Source: Arthrobacter sp. Leaf137 (GTDB lineage: Bacteria > Actinomycetota > Actinomycetes > Actinomycetales > Micrococcaceae). Taken from it: 64,000 nt of DNA. Positions 17,145 through 26,875 of the stretch are shown here, piece after piece (positions within the stretch are counted from its first letter, which is position 1; the number at the start of each line of letters is the position of its first letter). The notes under the pieces were generated by a model. The model was not told where the DNA came from. It saw only the letters and a list, made by a program, of their open reading frames with translations, and searched no databases. The translations under genes were made by a program, and so were the position numbers. The stretch lies in NCBI RefSeq assembly GCF_001423525.1, contig NZ_LMOI01000012.1, forward strand, positions 128,115-192,114, given 5' to 3'.

Positions 17145-18961
17145 CGGCGGCTCCCGGCACCGACACGGGCGGCACCGACACGGGCGGTGCCGGCTTCTGG
17201 CGCACCGCCGGAAGGTTGCTGGGCCTGCTGCGGCCATTCCGGGCCCTTATGCTGGGCGCCGTTGCCGCCACCTGCTGCTTCGCGGCCTTGAATGTGGCAG
17301 CCCCAAAACTCCTCGGCGACGCCACCGACCTGGTGGTGGACGGGGTGGTCAGGGGAGCGCTGGACCAGGAAGGGCTCGGCCTCCTGCTGGCTGCTGTATC
17401 GCTGATGTACATCTTCACGTCGCTGTTCAACTGGGTTCAGGGTTCCCTGACTGCCCGGTCCGTTCAGGGCGTCATGTACGGGTTGCGCGGCGCGGTGGAA
17501 GGCAAACTGCACCGGCTCCCGTCCACCTACTTCCGGGAACGGTCCCGCGGCGACGTGCTGAGCCGGGCCACCAACGACATCGACAACATCTCCCAGGCGC
17601 TGAACCAGCTCCTCACCCAGCTGATCATGTCCGTCCTGATGTTGTTCGGGTCGCTCGCGATGATGCTGTGGATATCGCCCCTCCTGGCCTGCATCGCCAT
17701 CGCCTCCGTTCCGCTGTCCATGGGTGTGACGGTGCTCGTGGCCCGCAGGTCGCAGGAGCATTTCGCCCGCCAGTGGACGGAAACAGGGGAGCTGAACTCC
17801 CACGTCGAGGAATTCATCACGGGCCATGAGGTGATCAAGGCCTTCGGGCAGCAGCCGCAGGCGGCCGAGGTTTTTGCCAGCAGCAACAGCAGGTTGGCCC
17901 GCGCGGCAACCAAGGCGCAGTATTCCGCCGGCGTGGTGCAGCCCCTGATGGTGCTGATGGCAAACCTCAACTACATCGCCGTCGCCGTGGTTGGCGCCCT
18001 CCAGGTCATCGCAGGCGCCATGACCATCGGCGGGATCCAGGCATTCATACAGTTCAGCAGGCTGTTCACCCAGCCGGTGGGCCAGATCGGCGGCCTGCTC
18101 AACCTGATCCAGTCCTGCGTGGCATCGGCGGAGCGCGTGTTTGCCCTCCTCGACTCGGAAGAGGACGCGGAGAGCGGCACGCTGGAAGCGCCGTCGGGCG
18201 GCCGCATCGTCTTTGACGACGTGACGTTCGGCTACCCCGGCGCGGCGCCCGCAGTCCGGAACCTGTCCTTCGCAGTGGAACCTGGCCAGATGGTTGCCAT
18301 TGTGGGCCATACCGGGGCCGGGAAGACCACGGTGGTGAACCTGCTGATGCGGTTCTACGAACCGGGCACGGGCCGGATCACCATGGGCGGCACCGACATC
18401 GCCGCTGTCCGGCCGGACCGGCTGCGCGGGCAGTTCGGTGTGGTGCTCCAGGACACGTGGCTGTTTGGCGGGACCATCAGGGACAACATCGCCTATGGAT
18501 TGCCCGGCGCCTCTGAAGAGGAGATCCTGGCGGCGGCGGAGGCCAGCTACGTTGACCGCTTCACCAGGTCGTTGCCGGACGGCTACGACACCGTGCTGGA
18601 AAACGGGGGCGAACCCCTCAGTCAGGGCCAGCGGCAGCTCATCACCATCGCCAGGGCACAACTGGCCGGCCGCGCCGTGCTGATCCTCGATGAGGCAACC
18701 AGTTCCGTCGATTCCAGGACGGAACTGCTGATCCGCCAGGCCATGCTCCGGCTGCGGCGGGGGAGGACCAGCTTTGTCATCGCGCACCGTTTGTCCACCG
18801 TCAGGAACGCTGATCTAATTCTCGTCATGGACCACGGACGCATTGTTGAGCAGGGCACGCACCAGGGCCTGTTGGCCGCGAACAGCTTCTACGCACGGCT
18901 CTACACCGCCCAGTTCTCGGCGGCTCCGGGCCGCTCCGGTGCCCTTGAGGCCGGGCTGTGA
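17141..18961 (+). CDS. ABC exporter half-transporter, catalytically competent partner
   Basis: A 606-aa half-transporter with the same fold as its neighbour. Here the motifs are canonical: Walker A VGHTGAGKTT, Walker B AVLILDEATSSVD with the catalytic Glu, and switch His in FVIAHRLSTV. The signature is LSQGQRQL, the variant found in the subunit that completes the degenerate site (as in TM288). Together the two genes make one heterodimeric efflux pump, probably for drugs or lipids. Short Gly/Thr repeats occur at its N-terminus. ATGA overlap with the previous gene and GTGA overlap with the regulator gene that follows. Confidence 0.93.
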   Translation: MTAAPGTDTGGTDTGGAGFWRTAGRLLGLLRPFRALMLGAVAATCCFAALNVAAPKLLGDATDLVVDGVVRGALDQEGLGLLLAAVSLMYIFTSLFNWVQGSLTARSVQGVMYGLRGAVEGKLHRLPSTYFRERSRGDVLSRATNDIDNISQALNQLLTQLIMSVLMLFGSLAMMLWISPLLACIAIASVPLSMGVTVLVARRSQEHFARQWTETGELNSHVEEFITGHEVIKAFGQQPQAAEVFASSNSRLARAATKAQYSAGVVQPLMVLMANLNYIAVAVVGALQVIAGAMTIGGIQAFIQFSRLFTQPVGQIGGLLNLIQSCVASAERVFALLDSEEDAESGTLEAPSGGRIVFDDVTFGYPGAAPAVRNLSFAVEPGQMVAIVGHTGAGKTTVVNLLMRFYEPGTGRITMGGTDIAAVRPDRLRGQFGVVLQDTWLFGGTIRDNIAYGLPGASEEEILAAAEASYVDRFTRSLPDGYDTVLENGGEPLSQGQRQLITIARAQLAGRAVLILDEATSSVDSRTELLIRQAMLRLRRGRTSFVIAHRLSTVRNADLILVMDHGRIVEQGTHQGLLAANSFYARLYTAQFSAAPGRSGALEAGL

Positions 18962-19338
18962 GCTCTGCGGCCGAATTTCCCGGGGCGTGGAAGCCAAACT
19001 CCACCAGCACCGTGGCCCTTTTTGAGCAGCTGCGCCTGCAGGTGATCCACCAGGTGGACAATGGGGCCCTGGTGCCCGGCACCAGGCTGCCTGCGGTCCG
19101 GGCGCTGGCAGAGCGGCTGGACGTCGCACCGCACACTGTGGCGCGCGCCTATAAGGAGCTCGAAGCAGCAGGGATCGTGGCAACCCGGGGCAGGAACGGC
19201 ACCGTGGTCTGTGCCCGTGACGAACGCCTCGGCGGGCTGTCCGACGCCGCCGCGGCCTACGCTGCCACCGCCAAAGCGCAGGGTGCAACGTTTGCGGAAG
19301 CGGTGAAGCTGCTGGCCGCCGCCTACGATGTTCCCTGA
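18958..19338 (+). CDS. GntR family regulator, YtrA-like
   Basis: A 126-aa protein with an N-terminal winged helix-turn-helix (about 20-80): LFEQLRLQVIHQ, GTRLPAVRALAERLDVAPHT, and VARAYKELEAAGIV. The region after it is only about 45 residues, without the large ligand domain of FadR or HutC types, which fits the YtrA subfamily. YtrA-like repressors usually control adjacent ABC transporter genes, as would be the case here. GTG start overlapping the transporter stop by 4 bp, so it is the third gene of the operon and probably autoregulates it. Confidence 0.85.
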   Translation: MSSAAEFPGAWKPNSTSTVALFEQLRLQVIHQVDNGALVPGTRLPAVRALAERLDVAPHTVARAYKELEAAGIVATRGRNGTVVCARDERLGGLSDAAAAYAATAKAQGATFAEAVKLLAAAYDVP

Positions 19339-19356
19339 GGGCGGAACCGTGCGCGT

Positions 19357-19372
19357 TCGAAGAAATTTTCGA
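19357..19372 (+). promoter_or_regulatory. LexA (SOS) box upstream of uvrA
   Basis: A 16-bp imperfect palindrome, TCGAAG-AAAT-TTTCGA, close to the actinobacterial/Bacillus SOS consensus TCGAAC-N4-GTTCGA (14 of 16 compatible positions counting N4; positions 6 and 11 differ). It fills the spacer immediately upstream of the uvrA -10 hexamer, where LexA would block RNA polymerase. Confidence 0.72.
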
Positions 19373-19373
19373 T

Positions 19374-19379
19374 TAGCAT
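19374..19379 (+). promoter_or_regulatory. -10 element (TAGCAT), leaderless promoter of uvrA
   Basis: TAGCAT, 6 nt, then GTG at 19386. An ATG at 19381 is out of frame and quickly meets a stop, so the GTG is the start. The LexA-type box abuts this element. Confidence 0.65.
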
Positions 19380-19385
19380 TATGGG

Positions 19386-22307
19386 GTGCCTAAAGCCGTA
19401 GCCGAAGAAACAGCCGTCCCCGCTTCCTTCACCGCCACCTCCGCCGACAGCCCCCAACGCCACGATCTTTCCCGGCTTGTGGTCAAGGGCGCGCGCGAGC
19501 ACAACCTGCGCAACGTGGACCTCGACCTGCCGCGTGACGCCATGATCGTCTTCACCGGCCTGTCCGGTTCCGGTAAATCATCCCTCGCCTTCGACACCAT
19601 CTTCGCCGAAGGCCAGCGCCGCTACGTCGAGTCCCTCTCCGCGTACGCGCGCCAGTTCCTGGGCCAGGTGGACAAGCCCGACGTCGACTTCATCGAAGGA
19701 CTGTCGCCGGCGGTCTCCATCGACCAGAAGTCCACCAGCAAGAACCCCCGGTCAACGGTGGGAACCATCACCGAGATCTACGACTACATGCGCCTGCTGT
19801 GGGCACGCGTCGGCCGGCCGCACTGCCCCGTCTGCGGTGAACCCGTGGCCAAGCAGACGCCGCAGCAGATCGTGGACCAGCTGCTGGAGCTTGAGGACGG
19901 AACCCGCTTCCAGGTCCTCGCACCCGTAGTCCGGGGACGCAAGGGCGAATTCGTGGACCTCTTCAAGGAGCTTTCGGCCAAGGGGTACTCCAGGGCGCGG
20001 GTGGACGGCGACCTCATCCAGCTCAGTGATCCGCCCAAGCTCGGCAAGCAGTACAAGCACACCATCGAAGTGGTGGTGGACCGCCTGGTGGTCAAGGAAG
20101 GCATCAGCCAGCGCCTTACCGACTCCATCGAAACCGCCCTCGGCCTCGCCGAAGGCCGGGTCCTGGCCGAGTTCGTCGACCTCGACGCCGATGACGCCGG
20201 GCGCACACGGGCCTTCTCCGAAAACCTTGCCTGCCCCAACGAGCACCCGCTCGCCATCGACGAAATCGAACCGCGGTCCTTCTCCTTCAACAACCCGTTC
20301 GGGGCCTGCGCTGCCTGCAGCGGCATCGGCACCAAGCTGGAGGTGGATGACGAGCTGATCGTCCCCAACCCCGAGCTTTCCCTGTCGGAAGGCGCCATCG
20401 CGCCCTGGTCCCTCGGCACCGCCACCACCGAGTACTGGAACCGGCTCCTGGAGGGCCTGGCCAAGGAGCTCGGGTTCTCCATGGACACCCCCTGGGAAAA
20501 GCTTGGCAAGGATGTCCGCCAGACTGTCCTGCACGGCAAGGACCACAAGGTGGTGGTGCAGTACCGCAACCGGTTCGGCCGCGAACGCAAGTACAGCACC
20601 GGCTTCGAAGGCGCCATCCAGTATGTCCACCGCAAGCACGGCGAGACCGACTCTGACTGGGCGCGCGACCGCTACGAAGAGTACATGCGCCAGATTCCCT
20701 GCCCTGCCTGCAATGGAGCGCGGCTGAACCCGGCCTCACTGTCGGTGCTGATCAACGGTAAGTCCATTGCCGAAGTGGCAGCGCTGCCCATGCGTGAATG
20801 CGCAGCGTTCCTGGACAACCTTGTCCTCACCGGCCGTGAAGCGCAGATTGCCCACCAGGTGCTCAAGGAGATCCAGGCCAGGCTGACATTCCTCCTGGAT
20901 GTGGGCCTGGAGTACCTGAACCTGGAGCGGCCGTCCGCCACCCTGTCCGGCGGCGAGGCGCAGCGTATCCGCCTGGCCACCCAGATCGGCTCAGGCCTGG
21001 TGGGTGTCCTTTACGTCCTGGACGAACCTTCCATCGGTCTTCACCAGCGCGACAACCGCCGCCTGATCGACACCCTCACGCGGCTCCGCGACATGGGCAA
21101 CACCCTGATCGTGGTGGAGCATGACGAGGACACCATCCAGGTGGCGGACTGGATCGTCGACATTGGGCCGGGTGCCGGTGAGCACGGCGGCCAGGTGGTT
21201 CACTCCGGTTCCTACAAGGAGCTCCTCGACAACACCAACTCCCTGACCGGCGACTACCTGTCCGGGCGGAAGAGCATCGAGATCCCCAAGAAGCGCCGCA
21301 AGTACGACAAGAAGCGCGAACTGAAGGTGGTCGGCGCGCGGGAGAACAACCTCACCAACGTGGACGCAGCCTTCCCGCTGGGCCTGCTGACAGCCGTTAC
21401 GGGCGTCAGTGGCTCCGGCAAGTCCACGCTGGTCAACGAAATCCTCTACAAGGTGCTCGCCAACAAGCTCAACGGGGCCAAGCAGGTGGCCGGCCGGCAC
21501 AAGACGGTCCAGGGCCTCGAGCACCTCGACAAGGTGGTCCACGTTGACCAGAGCCCCATCGGCCGGACACCGCGTTCAAACCCCGCCACCTACACCGGCG
21601 TCTTCGACAACATCCGCAAGCTCTTCGCCGAGACCACCGAAGCGAAGGTCCGCGGCTACCTGCCCGGCCGGTTCTCCTTCAACGTCAAGGGCGGCCGCTG
21701 CGAGGCATGCTCGGGCGACGGCACCCTGAAGATCGAGATGAACTTCCTGCCGGATGTCTATGTGCCCTGCGAGGTGTGCCACGGCGCCCGGTACAACCGG
21801 GAAACCCTTGAAGTCCACTACAAGGGCAAGACCATCGCCGACGTCCTCAACATGCCCATCGAGGAAGGTGCCGAGTTCTTCGCGGCTTTTTCGCCGATCG
21901 CACGGCACCTGAACACGCTGGTGGACGTCGGCCTGGGCTACGTCCGCCTTGGACAGCCTGCCACCACCCTTTCCGGCGGCGAGGCGCAGCGCGTGAAGCT
22001 GGCGGCCGAGCTGCAGAAGCGGTCCAACGGCCGCAGCGTCTACGTCCTGGACGAGCCCACCACTGGCCTGCACTTCGAGGACATCCGGAAGCTTCTGCTG
22101 GTCCTGCAGGGGCTGGTGGACAAAGGCAACACTGTCATCACCATCGAGCACAACCTTGACGTCATCAAGAGTGCGGACTGGATCGTTGACCTGGGGCCTG
22201 ACGGCGGCTCCGGCGGCGGGAAGATCGTGGCCACGGGAACCCCCGAGCAGGTGGCCACCTCCACCACCAGCCACACCGCCGCGTTCCTGGCCGAAATCCT
22301 CAGCTGA
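19386..22307 (+). CDS. uvrA: UvrABC system protein A
   Basis: A 973-aa damage-recognition ATPase of excision repair. It has two ABC modules: Walker [10 protein letters not shown] near residue 60 and GVSGSGKST in the second half, signatures [16 protein letters not shown] and [15 protein letters not shown], and Walker [11 protein letters not shown] and [10 protein letters not shown]. Zinc sites include [17 protein letters not shown], and the C-terminal CEACSGDG plus [10 protein letters not shown] pair. UvrA dimers scan DNA and load UvrB. A LexA-type box precedes it. The GTG start is supported by the leaderless promoter geometry. The residues before [13 protein letters not shown] are an unconserved 30-aa N-terminal extension. 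Confidence 0.97.
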   Translation: MPKAVAEETAVPASFTATSADSPQRHDLSRLVVKGAREHNLRNVDLDLPRDAMIVFTGLSGSGKSSLAFDTIFAEGQRRYVESLSAYARQFLGQVDKPDVDFIEGLSPAVSIDQKSTSKNPRSTVGTITEIYDYMRLLWARVGRPHCPVCGEPVAKQTPQQIVDQLLELEDGTRFQVLAPVVRGRKGEFVDLFKELSAKGYSRARVDGDLIQLSDPPKLGKQYKHTIEVVVDRLVVKEGISQRLTDSIETALGLAEGRVLAEFVDLDADDAGRTRAFSENLACPNEHPLAIDEIEPRSFSFNNPFGACAACSGIGTKLEVDDELIVPNPELSLSEGAIAPWSLGTATTEYWNRLLEGLAKELGFSMDTPWEKLGKDVRQTVLHGKDHKVVVQYRNRFGRERKYSTGFEGAIQYVHRKHGETDSDWARDRYEEYMRQIPCPACNGARLNPASLSVLINGKSIAEVAALPMRECAAFLDNLVLTGREAQIAHQVLKEIQARLTFLLDVGLEYLNLERPSATLSGGEAQRIRLATQIGSGLVGVLYVLDEPSIGLHQRDNRRLIDTLTRLRDMGNTLIVVEHDEDTIQVADWIVDIGPGAGEHGGQVVHSGSYKELLDNTNSLTGDYLSGRKSIEIPKKRRKYDKKRELKVVGARENNLTNVDAAFPLGLLTAVTGVSGSGKSTLVNEILYKVLANKLNGAKQVAGRHKTVQGLEHLDKVVHVDQSPIGRTPRSNPATYTGVFDNIRKLFAETTEAKVRGYLPGRFSFNVKGGRCEACSGDGTLKIEMNFLPDVYVPCEVCHGARYNRETLEVHYKGKTIADVLNMPIEEGAEFFAAFSPIARHLNTLVDVGLGYVRLGQPATTLSGGEAQRVKLAAELQKRSNGRSVYVLDEPTTGLHFEDIRKLLLVLQGLVDKGNTVITIEHNLDVIKSADWIVDLGPDGGSGGGKIVATGTPEQVATSTTSHTAAFLAEILS

Positions 22308-22388
22308 CCTCTGCGCGGTTCCACCGGAAGTATTCCGCTGGTGGAATGCGAGTTTCGGGCACCCGTAAAGGCATGAGAAACTAACCCG

Positions 22389-23105
22389 GTGACTTCAACA
22401 ACAGTGCCCGTGATCTTTGACCTGGACGGCACTCTTGTCGATCCTGCCGGTGGGATAACTGACGGAATCTCCTCGGCCCTGAAGGAGCTGGGACTTCCCG
22501 TGCCCAGCCAGGACCTGCTCGATTCCATGATTGGCCCCAAGCTCAGCGATGCGCTGCTGAGCGTGGCGAAGGTGCCGGCGGACCGCCTCGACGACGTGAT
22601 CCGCCGGTACCGCGCCTACTACGCGGAGACCGGAATCGCCCAGGGCCGGCTTTACCCGGGTATCCGGGAAGTCCTGGAAACGTTCGTGGCAGCCGGCCTG
22701 CCCGTGGCCGTGGCGACGCAGAAACCGCAGACCATCGCCCGGACCGTCCTGGCCCACCATGGCATCGATGGGCTCTTCCGCGGCATCCACGGCTCCGCGG
22801 ACAATGAATCCGCAGTCGACGGCGTTCCGCTCGGAAAAACGGAGATCATCGCAGCCGCCCTGAAGGACCTCGACACCCACCACGCCGTCATGGTGGGGGA
22901 CCGCGCGCAGGACGTCTCCGGTGCCATTGCCAACGGGCTGGACTGCATCGGGGTGGCGTGGGGATTCGCGCCGGACGGCGAACTGGAAGGCGCCGGCGCC
23001 TTCACCGTTGTCGCAAACGCCGCCGAACTCGTCAACGCCGTGGAGCGGCTGCAGTCCATCCACGCCTCCGCCATGAGCGAGGTGACCAACGATGGAAATG
23101 TTTGA
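22389..23105 (+). CDS. HAD-family phosphatase, phosphoglycolate phosphatase-like
   Basis: A 238-aa haloacid-dehalogenase hydrolase. Motif I FDLDGTLVD has the nucleophile and acid Asp at 11 and 13. A helical cap of about 65 residues follows (subclass I). Motif II is VATQKP, the Lys is in GKTEII, and motif IV MVGDRAQDVSGA binds Mg2+. Such proteins hydrolyse small phosphate esters such as phosphoglycolate or nucleotides; the exact substrate is not readable. GTG start; GAAACT ends 6 nt upstream, a weaker match to the leaderless promoter pattern. It overlaps the acyltransferase gene by 14 bp. Confidence 0.85.
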   Translation: MTSTTVPVIFDLDGTLVDPAGGITDGISSALKELGLPVPSQDLLDSMIGPKLSDALLSVAKVPADRLDDVIRRYRAYYAETGIAQGRLYPGIREVLETFVAAGLPVAVATQKPQTIARTVLAHHGIDGLFRGIHGSADNESAVDGVPLGKTEIIAAALKDLDTHHAVMVGDRAQDVSGAIANGLDCIGVAWGFAPDGELEGAGAFTVVANAAELVNAVERLQSIHASAMSEVTNDGNV

Positions 23106-23760
23106 TGCCGTCCGCTGGACCACCCGCAACCTGATCTCCGGCACCTGCCGGCCCACCGTCGTCGGCCTGGAAAATGTCCCCAAGGACGGGCCGTTCATCG
23201 TGGCCCCCAACCACCTGTCCTTCTTTGACAGCGTCATCGTCCAGGCCCTCATGCCCCGCCCGGTGGCATTCTTCGCCAAGGCCGAGTACTTCACCACCGG
23301 CGGCGTCAAAGGGAAAGTCATGAAGGCTTTCTTCGAGTCCGTCGGCTCCATCCCGGTGGAACGCGGGGAGCAGGCCGCCAGCGTCCAGGCGCTCAAGACC
23401 CTGCTGGACATCCTTGAATCAGGTAAGGGAATCGGTATCTACCCGGAAGGCACCCGCTCCCGGGACGGCCTTCTCTACCGTGGCCGCACGGGCGTGGGCT
23501 GGCTGGCACTGACCACGGGGGCGCCCGTGGTTCCCGTGGGCCTGATCGGAACGGAGAACCTTCAGCGGGCCGGAGAAAAAGGCGTGAAGCCGCAGCACTT
23601 CACCATGAAGGTGGGAGAGCCGCTGTACTTCGACAAGACCGGACCTGACCACTCGCTGCCTGCCCGGCGCGAAGTGACGGACCGCATCATGGATGCCATC
23701 GCCGAACTCAGCGGGCAGCAGCGCTCCACCAGCTACAACCAAAGCAAAGTCGCGGAGTAG
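23092..23760 (+). CDS. 1-acyl-sn-glycerol-3-phosphate acyltransferase (PlsC-like)
   Basis: A 222-aa PlsC-family acyltransferase. The catalytic H-x4-D motif is NHLSFFD (His 41, Asp 46), and the glycerol-phosphate-binding motif is EGTRS (119-123), followed by a third block around VPVGLIGT. It esterifies lysophosphatidic acid to phosphatidic acid at the membrane, or a related lysophospholipid. It begins within the end of the HAD gene (14-bp overlap), which suggests translational coupling and perhaps a joint role in phospholipid or phosphate-ester metabolism. Confidence 0.9.
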   Translation: MEMFDAVRWTTRNLISGTCRPTVVGLENVPKDGPFIVAPNHLSFFDSVIVQALMPRPVAFFAKAEYFTTGGVKGKVMKAFFESVGSIPVERGEQAASVQALKTLLDILESGKGIGIYPEGTRSRDGLLYRGRTGVGWLALTTGAPVVPVGLIGTENLQRAGEKGVKPQHFTMKVGEPLYFDKTGPDHSLPARREVTDRIMDAIAELSGQQRSTSYNQSKVAE

Positions 23761-23846
23761 GGCGACGCATTTGCCCCCACGGTGTGTCCATGGGGAAATC
23801 GCGCACAGATATTCCGGCCGCGGCAAAGGCGGGCGGCGCGGCTCAG

Positions 23847-23852
23847 TAGACT
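23847..23852 (+). promoter_or_regulatory. -10 element (TAGACT), leaderless promoter of uvrC
   Basis: TAGACT, 6 nt (GTATAG), then the GTG start of uvrC at 23859. Confidence 0.62.
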
Positions 23853-23858
23853 GTATAG

Positions 23859-25883
23859 GTGGCAAATCCAGCAAGTTACAGGCCCCGGACCGGTGAAATC
23901 CCCACCAATCCGGGCGTCTACCGGTTCCGGGATCCGCACGGGCGGGTCATCTACGTGGGAAAGGCCAAGAGCCTTCGCTCCCGCCTGAACTCCTACTTCG
24001 CCAACCCCGCCGGACTGCTGCCCAAGACCTACGCCATGGTCCATGCGGCCAGCAGCGTCGAGTGGACCGTGGTGGGCAGCGAGCTGGAGTCCCTGCAGCT
24101 GGAATACACCTGGATCAAGGAATTCAAGCCGCGCTTCAACGTGGTGTTCCGCGACGACAAGACCTACCCCTACCTGGCCGTCACCCTCGGCGAGAAATAC
24201 CCCCGGGTGCAGGTGATGCGCGGTGACAAGCGGAAAGGCACCCGGTACTTCGGGCCTTACACGGCCGGCGCCATCCGCGAAACCATGGACACCCTGCTCC
24301 GGGTCTTCCCGGTCCGCAGCTGCAGCGCCGGGGTGTTCAAACGTGCGGAGTCCAGTGGTCGCCCGTGCCTGCTGGGCTACATCGACAAGTGCTCGGCGCC
24401 CTGCGTGGGCCGGATTTCCCCGGAAGACCACCGGGCCCTTGCTGAAGACTTCTGCGCCTTCATGGGCGGCGAAGCGAAGCGGTTCACCAACAAGCTCGAA
24501 AAGCAGATGGCGGCCGCCGTTGCCAGGCTGGACTACGAACAGGCCGCCCGGATCCGCGACGACATCACGGCCCTGCGGAAGGTCTTTGAGCGCAATGCCG
24601 TGGTGTTGGCCGAGGACACGGACGCTGATGTGTTCGCGCTCCACGAGGACGAGCTCGAGGCCGCCGTGCAGGTGTTCCACGTCCGCGGCGGCAGGATCCG
24701 CGGCCAGCGCGGCTGGGTGGTGGAAAAGGTGGAGGACTTCACCACACCAGACCTTGTGGAACACCTGCTCCAGCAGGTCTACGGCGAGGACGGCGAGACG
24801 CACGGCCGGCTGCCGCGGGAGGTGCTGGTTCCGGTGGCACCCAGCAACGCGGAGGAGCTGACGGAATGGCTCAGCGGCATCCGCGGCGCCAGGGTGGACG
24901 TCCGGGTCCCGCAGCGGGGCGACAAAGCCGCCCTGATGTCCACCGTCCGGGAGAATGCCGAGCACGCCCTGAAGCTGCACAAGACCCGCCGCGCAGGGGA
25001 CCTCACCGTGCGGTCACAGGCTCTCCAGGAACTCCAGGAAGCGCTGGACCTTCCCGTCCCGCTGCTGCGCATCGAATGTTTCGACGTCTCCCATGTCCAG
25101 GGAACCAATGTGGTGGCGTCAATGGTGGTAGTGGAGGACGGGCTGCCCAAGAAATCGGACTACCGGAAGTTCTCCATCACCGGCCCGGCTGCCTCCGATG
25201 ACACCGCCGCCATGCACGACGTCCTCACCAGGCGCTTCCGCCACTACCTCCAGGACAAGTCCGCCCAGGTGGACGAGGACGTCCTCGAAGCAGGCACCGC
25301 CGAGGCGGCCGCAGAGGCAGCCGCGGAGGCTGCCGCCGAGGCCGCGGTGGCCGACACCACCACTCCGGCGCCGAAGGGCAAGTTCGCCTATCCGCCGAAC
25401 CTGGTGGTGGTGGATGGCGGCCAGCCGCAGGTCAACGCAGCCGCACGCGCCCTGGCGGACCTGGGCATCGACGACGTTTACGTGGTGGGCCTGGCCAAGC
25501 GCCTGGAGGAAGTGTGGCTGCCGGACAGCGACTTCCCGGTTATCCTTCCCCGCACGTCACAGGGCCTGTACCTGCTGCAGCGCATCCGCGACGAGGCGCA
25601 CCGGTTCGCCATTTCGTTCCACCGCCAGAAGCGCGGCAAGGCCATGACAGTCTCGGCGCTGGACGGCGTTCCGGGGCTGGGCGCCTCCAAGCGCAAGGCG
25701 TTGCTGGCCCACTTCGGGTCGGTCAAGGGCGTCAAGGCGGCAACTCCCGAGGAGCTCGCCCAGGCGAAGGGTATCGGTCCGGCGCTGGCCGCAGCCATCG
25801 TCAGCCACTTCTCCGGAGACGGCCCCGCCGCGGTCACAGTGCCGGCCATCAACATGACCACCGGCGAAATCATTGAAACTTAG
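23859..25883 (+). CDS. uvrC: UvrABC system protein C
   Basis: A 674-aa dual-incision nuclease. The N-terminal GIY-YIG domain (NPGVYRFRD ... [14 protein letters not shown]) makes the 3' cut. A UVR motif at about 208-235 binds UvrB. The C-terminal RNase H-like domain ([12 protein letters not shown] with catalytic Asp, VVVDGGQPQ) makes the 5' cut, and tandem helix-hairpin-helix motifs ([25 protein letters not shown]) finish the protein. Between the two conserved Asp-containing blocks there is an Ala/Glu-rich repeat (about 477-505) absent from E. coli UvrC. Leaderless GTG start. Confidence 0.97.
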   Translation: MANPASYRPRTGEIPTNPGVYRFRDPHGRVIYVGKAKSLRSRLNSYFANPAGLLPKTYAMVHAASSVEWTVVGSELESLQLEYTWIKEFKPRFNVVFRDDKTYPYLAVTLGEKYPRVQVMRGDKRKGTRYFGPYTAGAIRETMDTLLRVFPVRSCSAGVFKRAESSGRPCLLGYIDKCSAPCVGRISPEDHRALAEDFCAFMGGEAKRFTNKLEKQMAAAVARLDYEQAARIRDDITALRKVFERNAVVLAEDTDADVFALHEDELEAAVQVFHVRGGRIRGQRGWVVEKVEDFTTPDLVEHLLQQVYGEDGETHGRLPREVLVPVAPSNAEELTEWLSGIRGARVDVRVPQRGDKAALMSTVRENAEHALKLHKTRRAGDLTVRSQALQELQEALDLPVPLLRIECFDVSHVQGTNVVASMVVVEDGLPKKSDYRKFSITGPAASDDTAAMHDVLTRRFRHYLQDKSAQVDEDVLEAGTAEAAAEAAAEAAAEAAVADTTTPAPKGKFAYPPNLVVVDGGQPQVNAAARALADLGIDDVYVVGLAKRLEEVWLPDSDFPVILPRTSQGLYLLQRIRDEAHRFAISFHRQKRGKAMTVSALDGVPGLGASKRKALLAHFGSVKGVKAATPEELAQAKGIGPALAAAIVSHFSGDGPAAVTVPAINMTTGEIIET

Positions 25884-25884
25884 C

Positions 25885-25890
25885 TAGGGT
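25885..25890 (+). promoter_or_regulatory. Possible -10 element (TAGGGT) of the rapZ-yvcK-whiA operon
   Basis: TAGGGT immediately after the uvrC stop. A start near 25897 gives a leader of about 55 nt, which contains GGGGCGGA upstream of the rapZ ATG. Read-through from uvrC is also possible because no terminator is seen between them. Confidence 0.35.
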
Positions 25891-25951
25891 AAGTGGCGGG
25901 GTTTGCGCCGGCGCTGCCCCGCGGACCAACAACGGAAATGGGGCGGACTCA

Positions 25952-26875
25952 ATGGCAGGCACTTCGGCGGAATCCGAGGCAGGGCAGGACGGCATGGAGC
26001 CCGTCAAACCCCTCGAAGCGGAGCTGCTGGTGGTTACCGGGATGTCCGGTGCGGGGCGGAGCACCGCCGCCGACGCACTTGAGGACCACGGCTGGTACGT
26101 CGTGGAAAACCTGCCGCCCCAGATGCTGGGAACCCTCGCCGAGCTCGTCTCGCACGCACCGCAGTCCATCCCGCGGCTGGCAGTTGTCATCGATGTCCGC
26201 AGCAAAGGCCTGTTCGCAGACATCCGGGCCGCCCTGGGCGCCCTGGCCGCCAGCGGTGTCACTTTCCGGGTGCTGTTCCTGGACGCCAGCGACAACGTAC
26301 TGGTCCGCCGCTTCGAGCAGGGACGCCGGCCGCATCCGCTGCAGGGTGGGGGCCGCATCCTGGACGGTATCGCCGCCGAACGCGAGCTCCTCCAGGAACT
26401 GCGCGACAGCTCCGACGTCGTGCTGGACACCTCCGGCTACAACGTGCACGGCCTGGCCACGGCCATCACCGAGCTCTTCAGCGAAACCGGTCCCGTGGCG
26501 TTGCGGCTGAACGTCATGAGCTTCGGCTTCAAGTACGGCCTGCCCGTGGACTCCAACTACGTGGCCGATGTCCGGTTCATTCCCAATCCGCACTGGGTGC
26601 CGCAACTGCGCCCGCACACCGGCCTGGACAAGGACGTAAGCGACTACGTGCTCGAGGCCGAGGGAGTCAAGAACTTCGTGGACCGCTACGTCATGGCACT
26701 CGAGCCGGTCCTCGATGGCTACCGGCGCGAAAACAAGCACTACGCCACCATCGCCGTGGGCTGCACGGGGGGGAAACACCGTTCCGTGGCAGTCGCAGTC
26801 GAGCTGTCCAAAAAGCTCGCGCAGTATCCCCGGGTCACCGTGACCACCACCCACCGGGATCTGGGCCGCGAGTAA
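25952..26875 (+). CDS. rapZ: RNase adapter RapZ family nucleotide-binding protein
   Basis: A 307-aa P-loop protein. Walker A is GMSGAGRST (about 30-38), with Arg in place of the usual Lys, as is common in actinobacterial members. The C-terminal half has the conserved [12 protein letters not shown] and [10 protein letters not shown] motifs. In E. coli RapZ binds small RNAs that control glmS; in actinobacteria the ortholog (Rv1421-type) accompanies yvcK and whiA and binds nucleotides, with an unclear target. Its TAA overlaps the yvcK start by one base (TAATG). First gene of a tight three-gene operon. Confidence 0.92.
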   Translation: MAGTSAESEAGQDGMEPVKPLEAELLVVTGMSGAGRSTAADALEDHGWYVVENLPPQMLGTLAELVSHAPQSIPRLAVVIDVRSKGLFADIRAALGALAASGVTFRVLFLDASDNVLVRRFEQGRRPHPLQGGGRILDGIAAERELLQELRDSSDVVLDTSGYNVHGLATAITELFSETGPVALRLNVMSFGFKYGLPVDSNYVADVRFIPNPHWVPQLRPHTGLDKDVSDYVLEAEGVKNFVDRYVMALEPVLDGYRRENKHYATIAVGCTGGKHRSVAVAVELSKKLAQYPRVTVTTTHRDLGRE

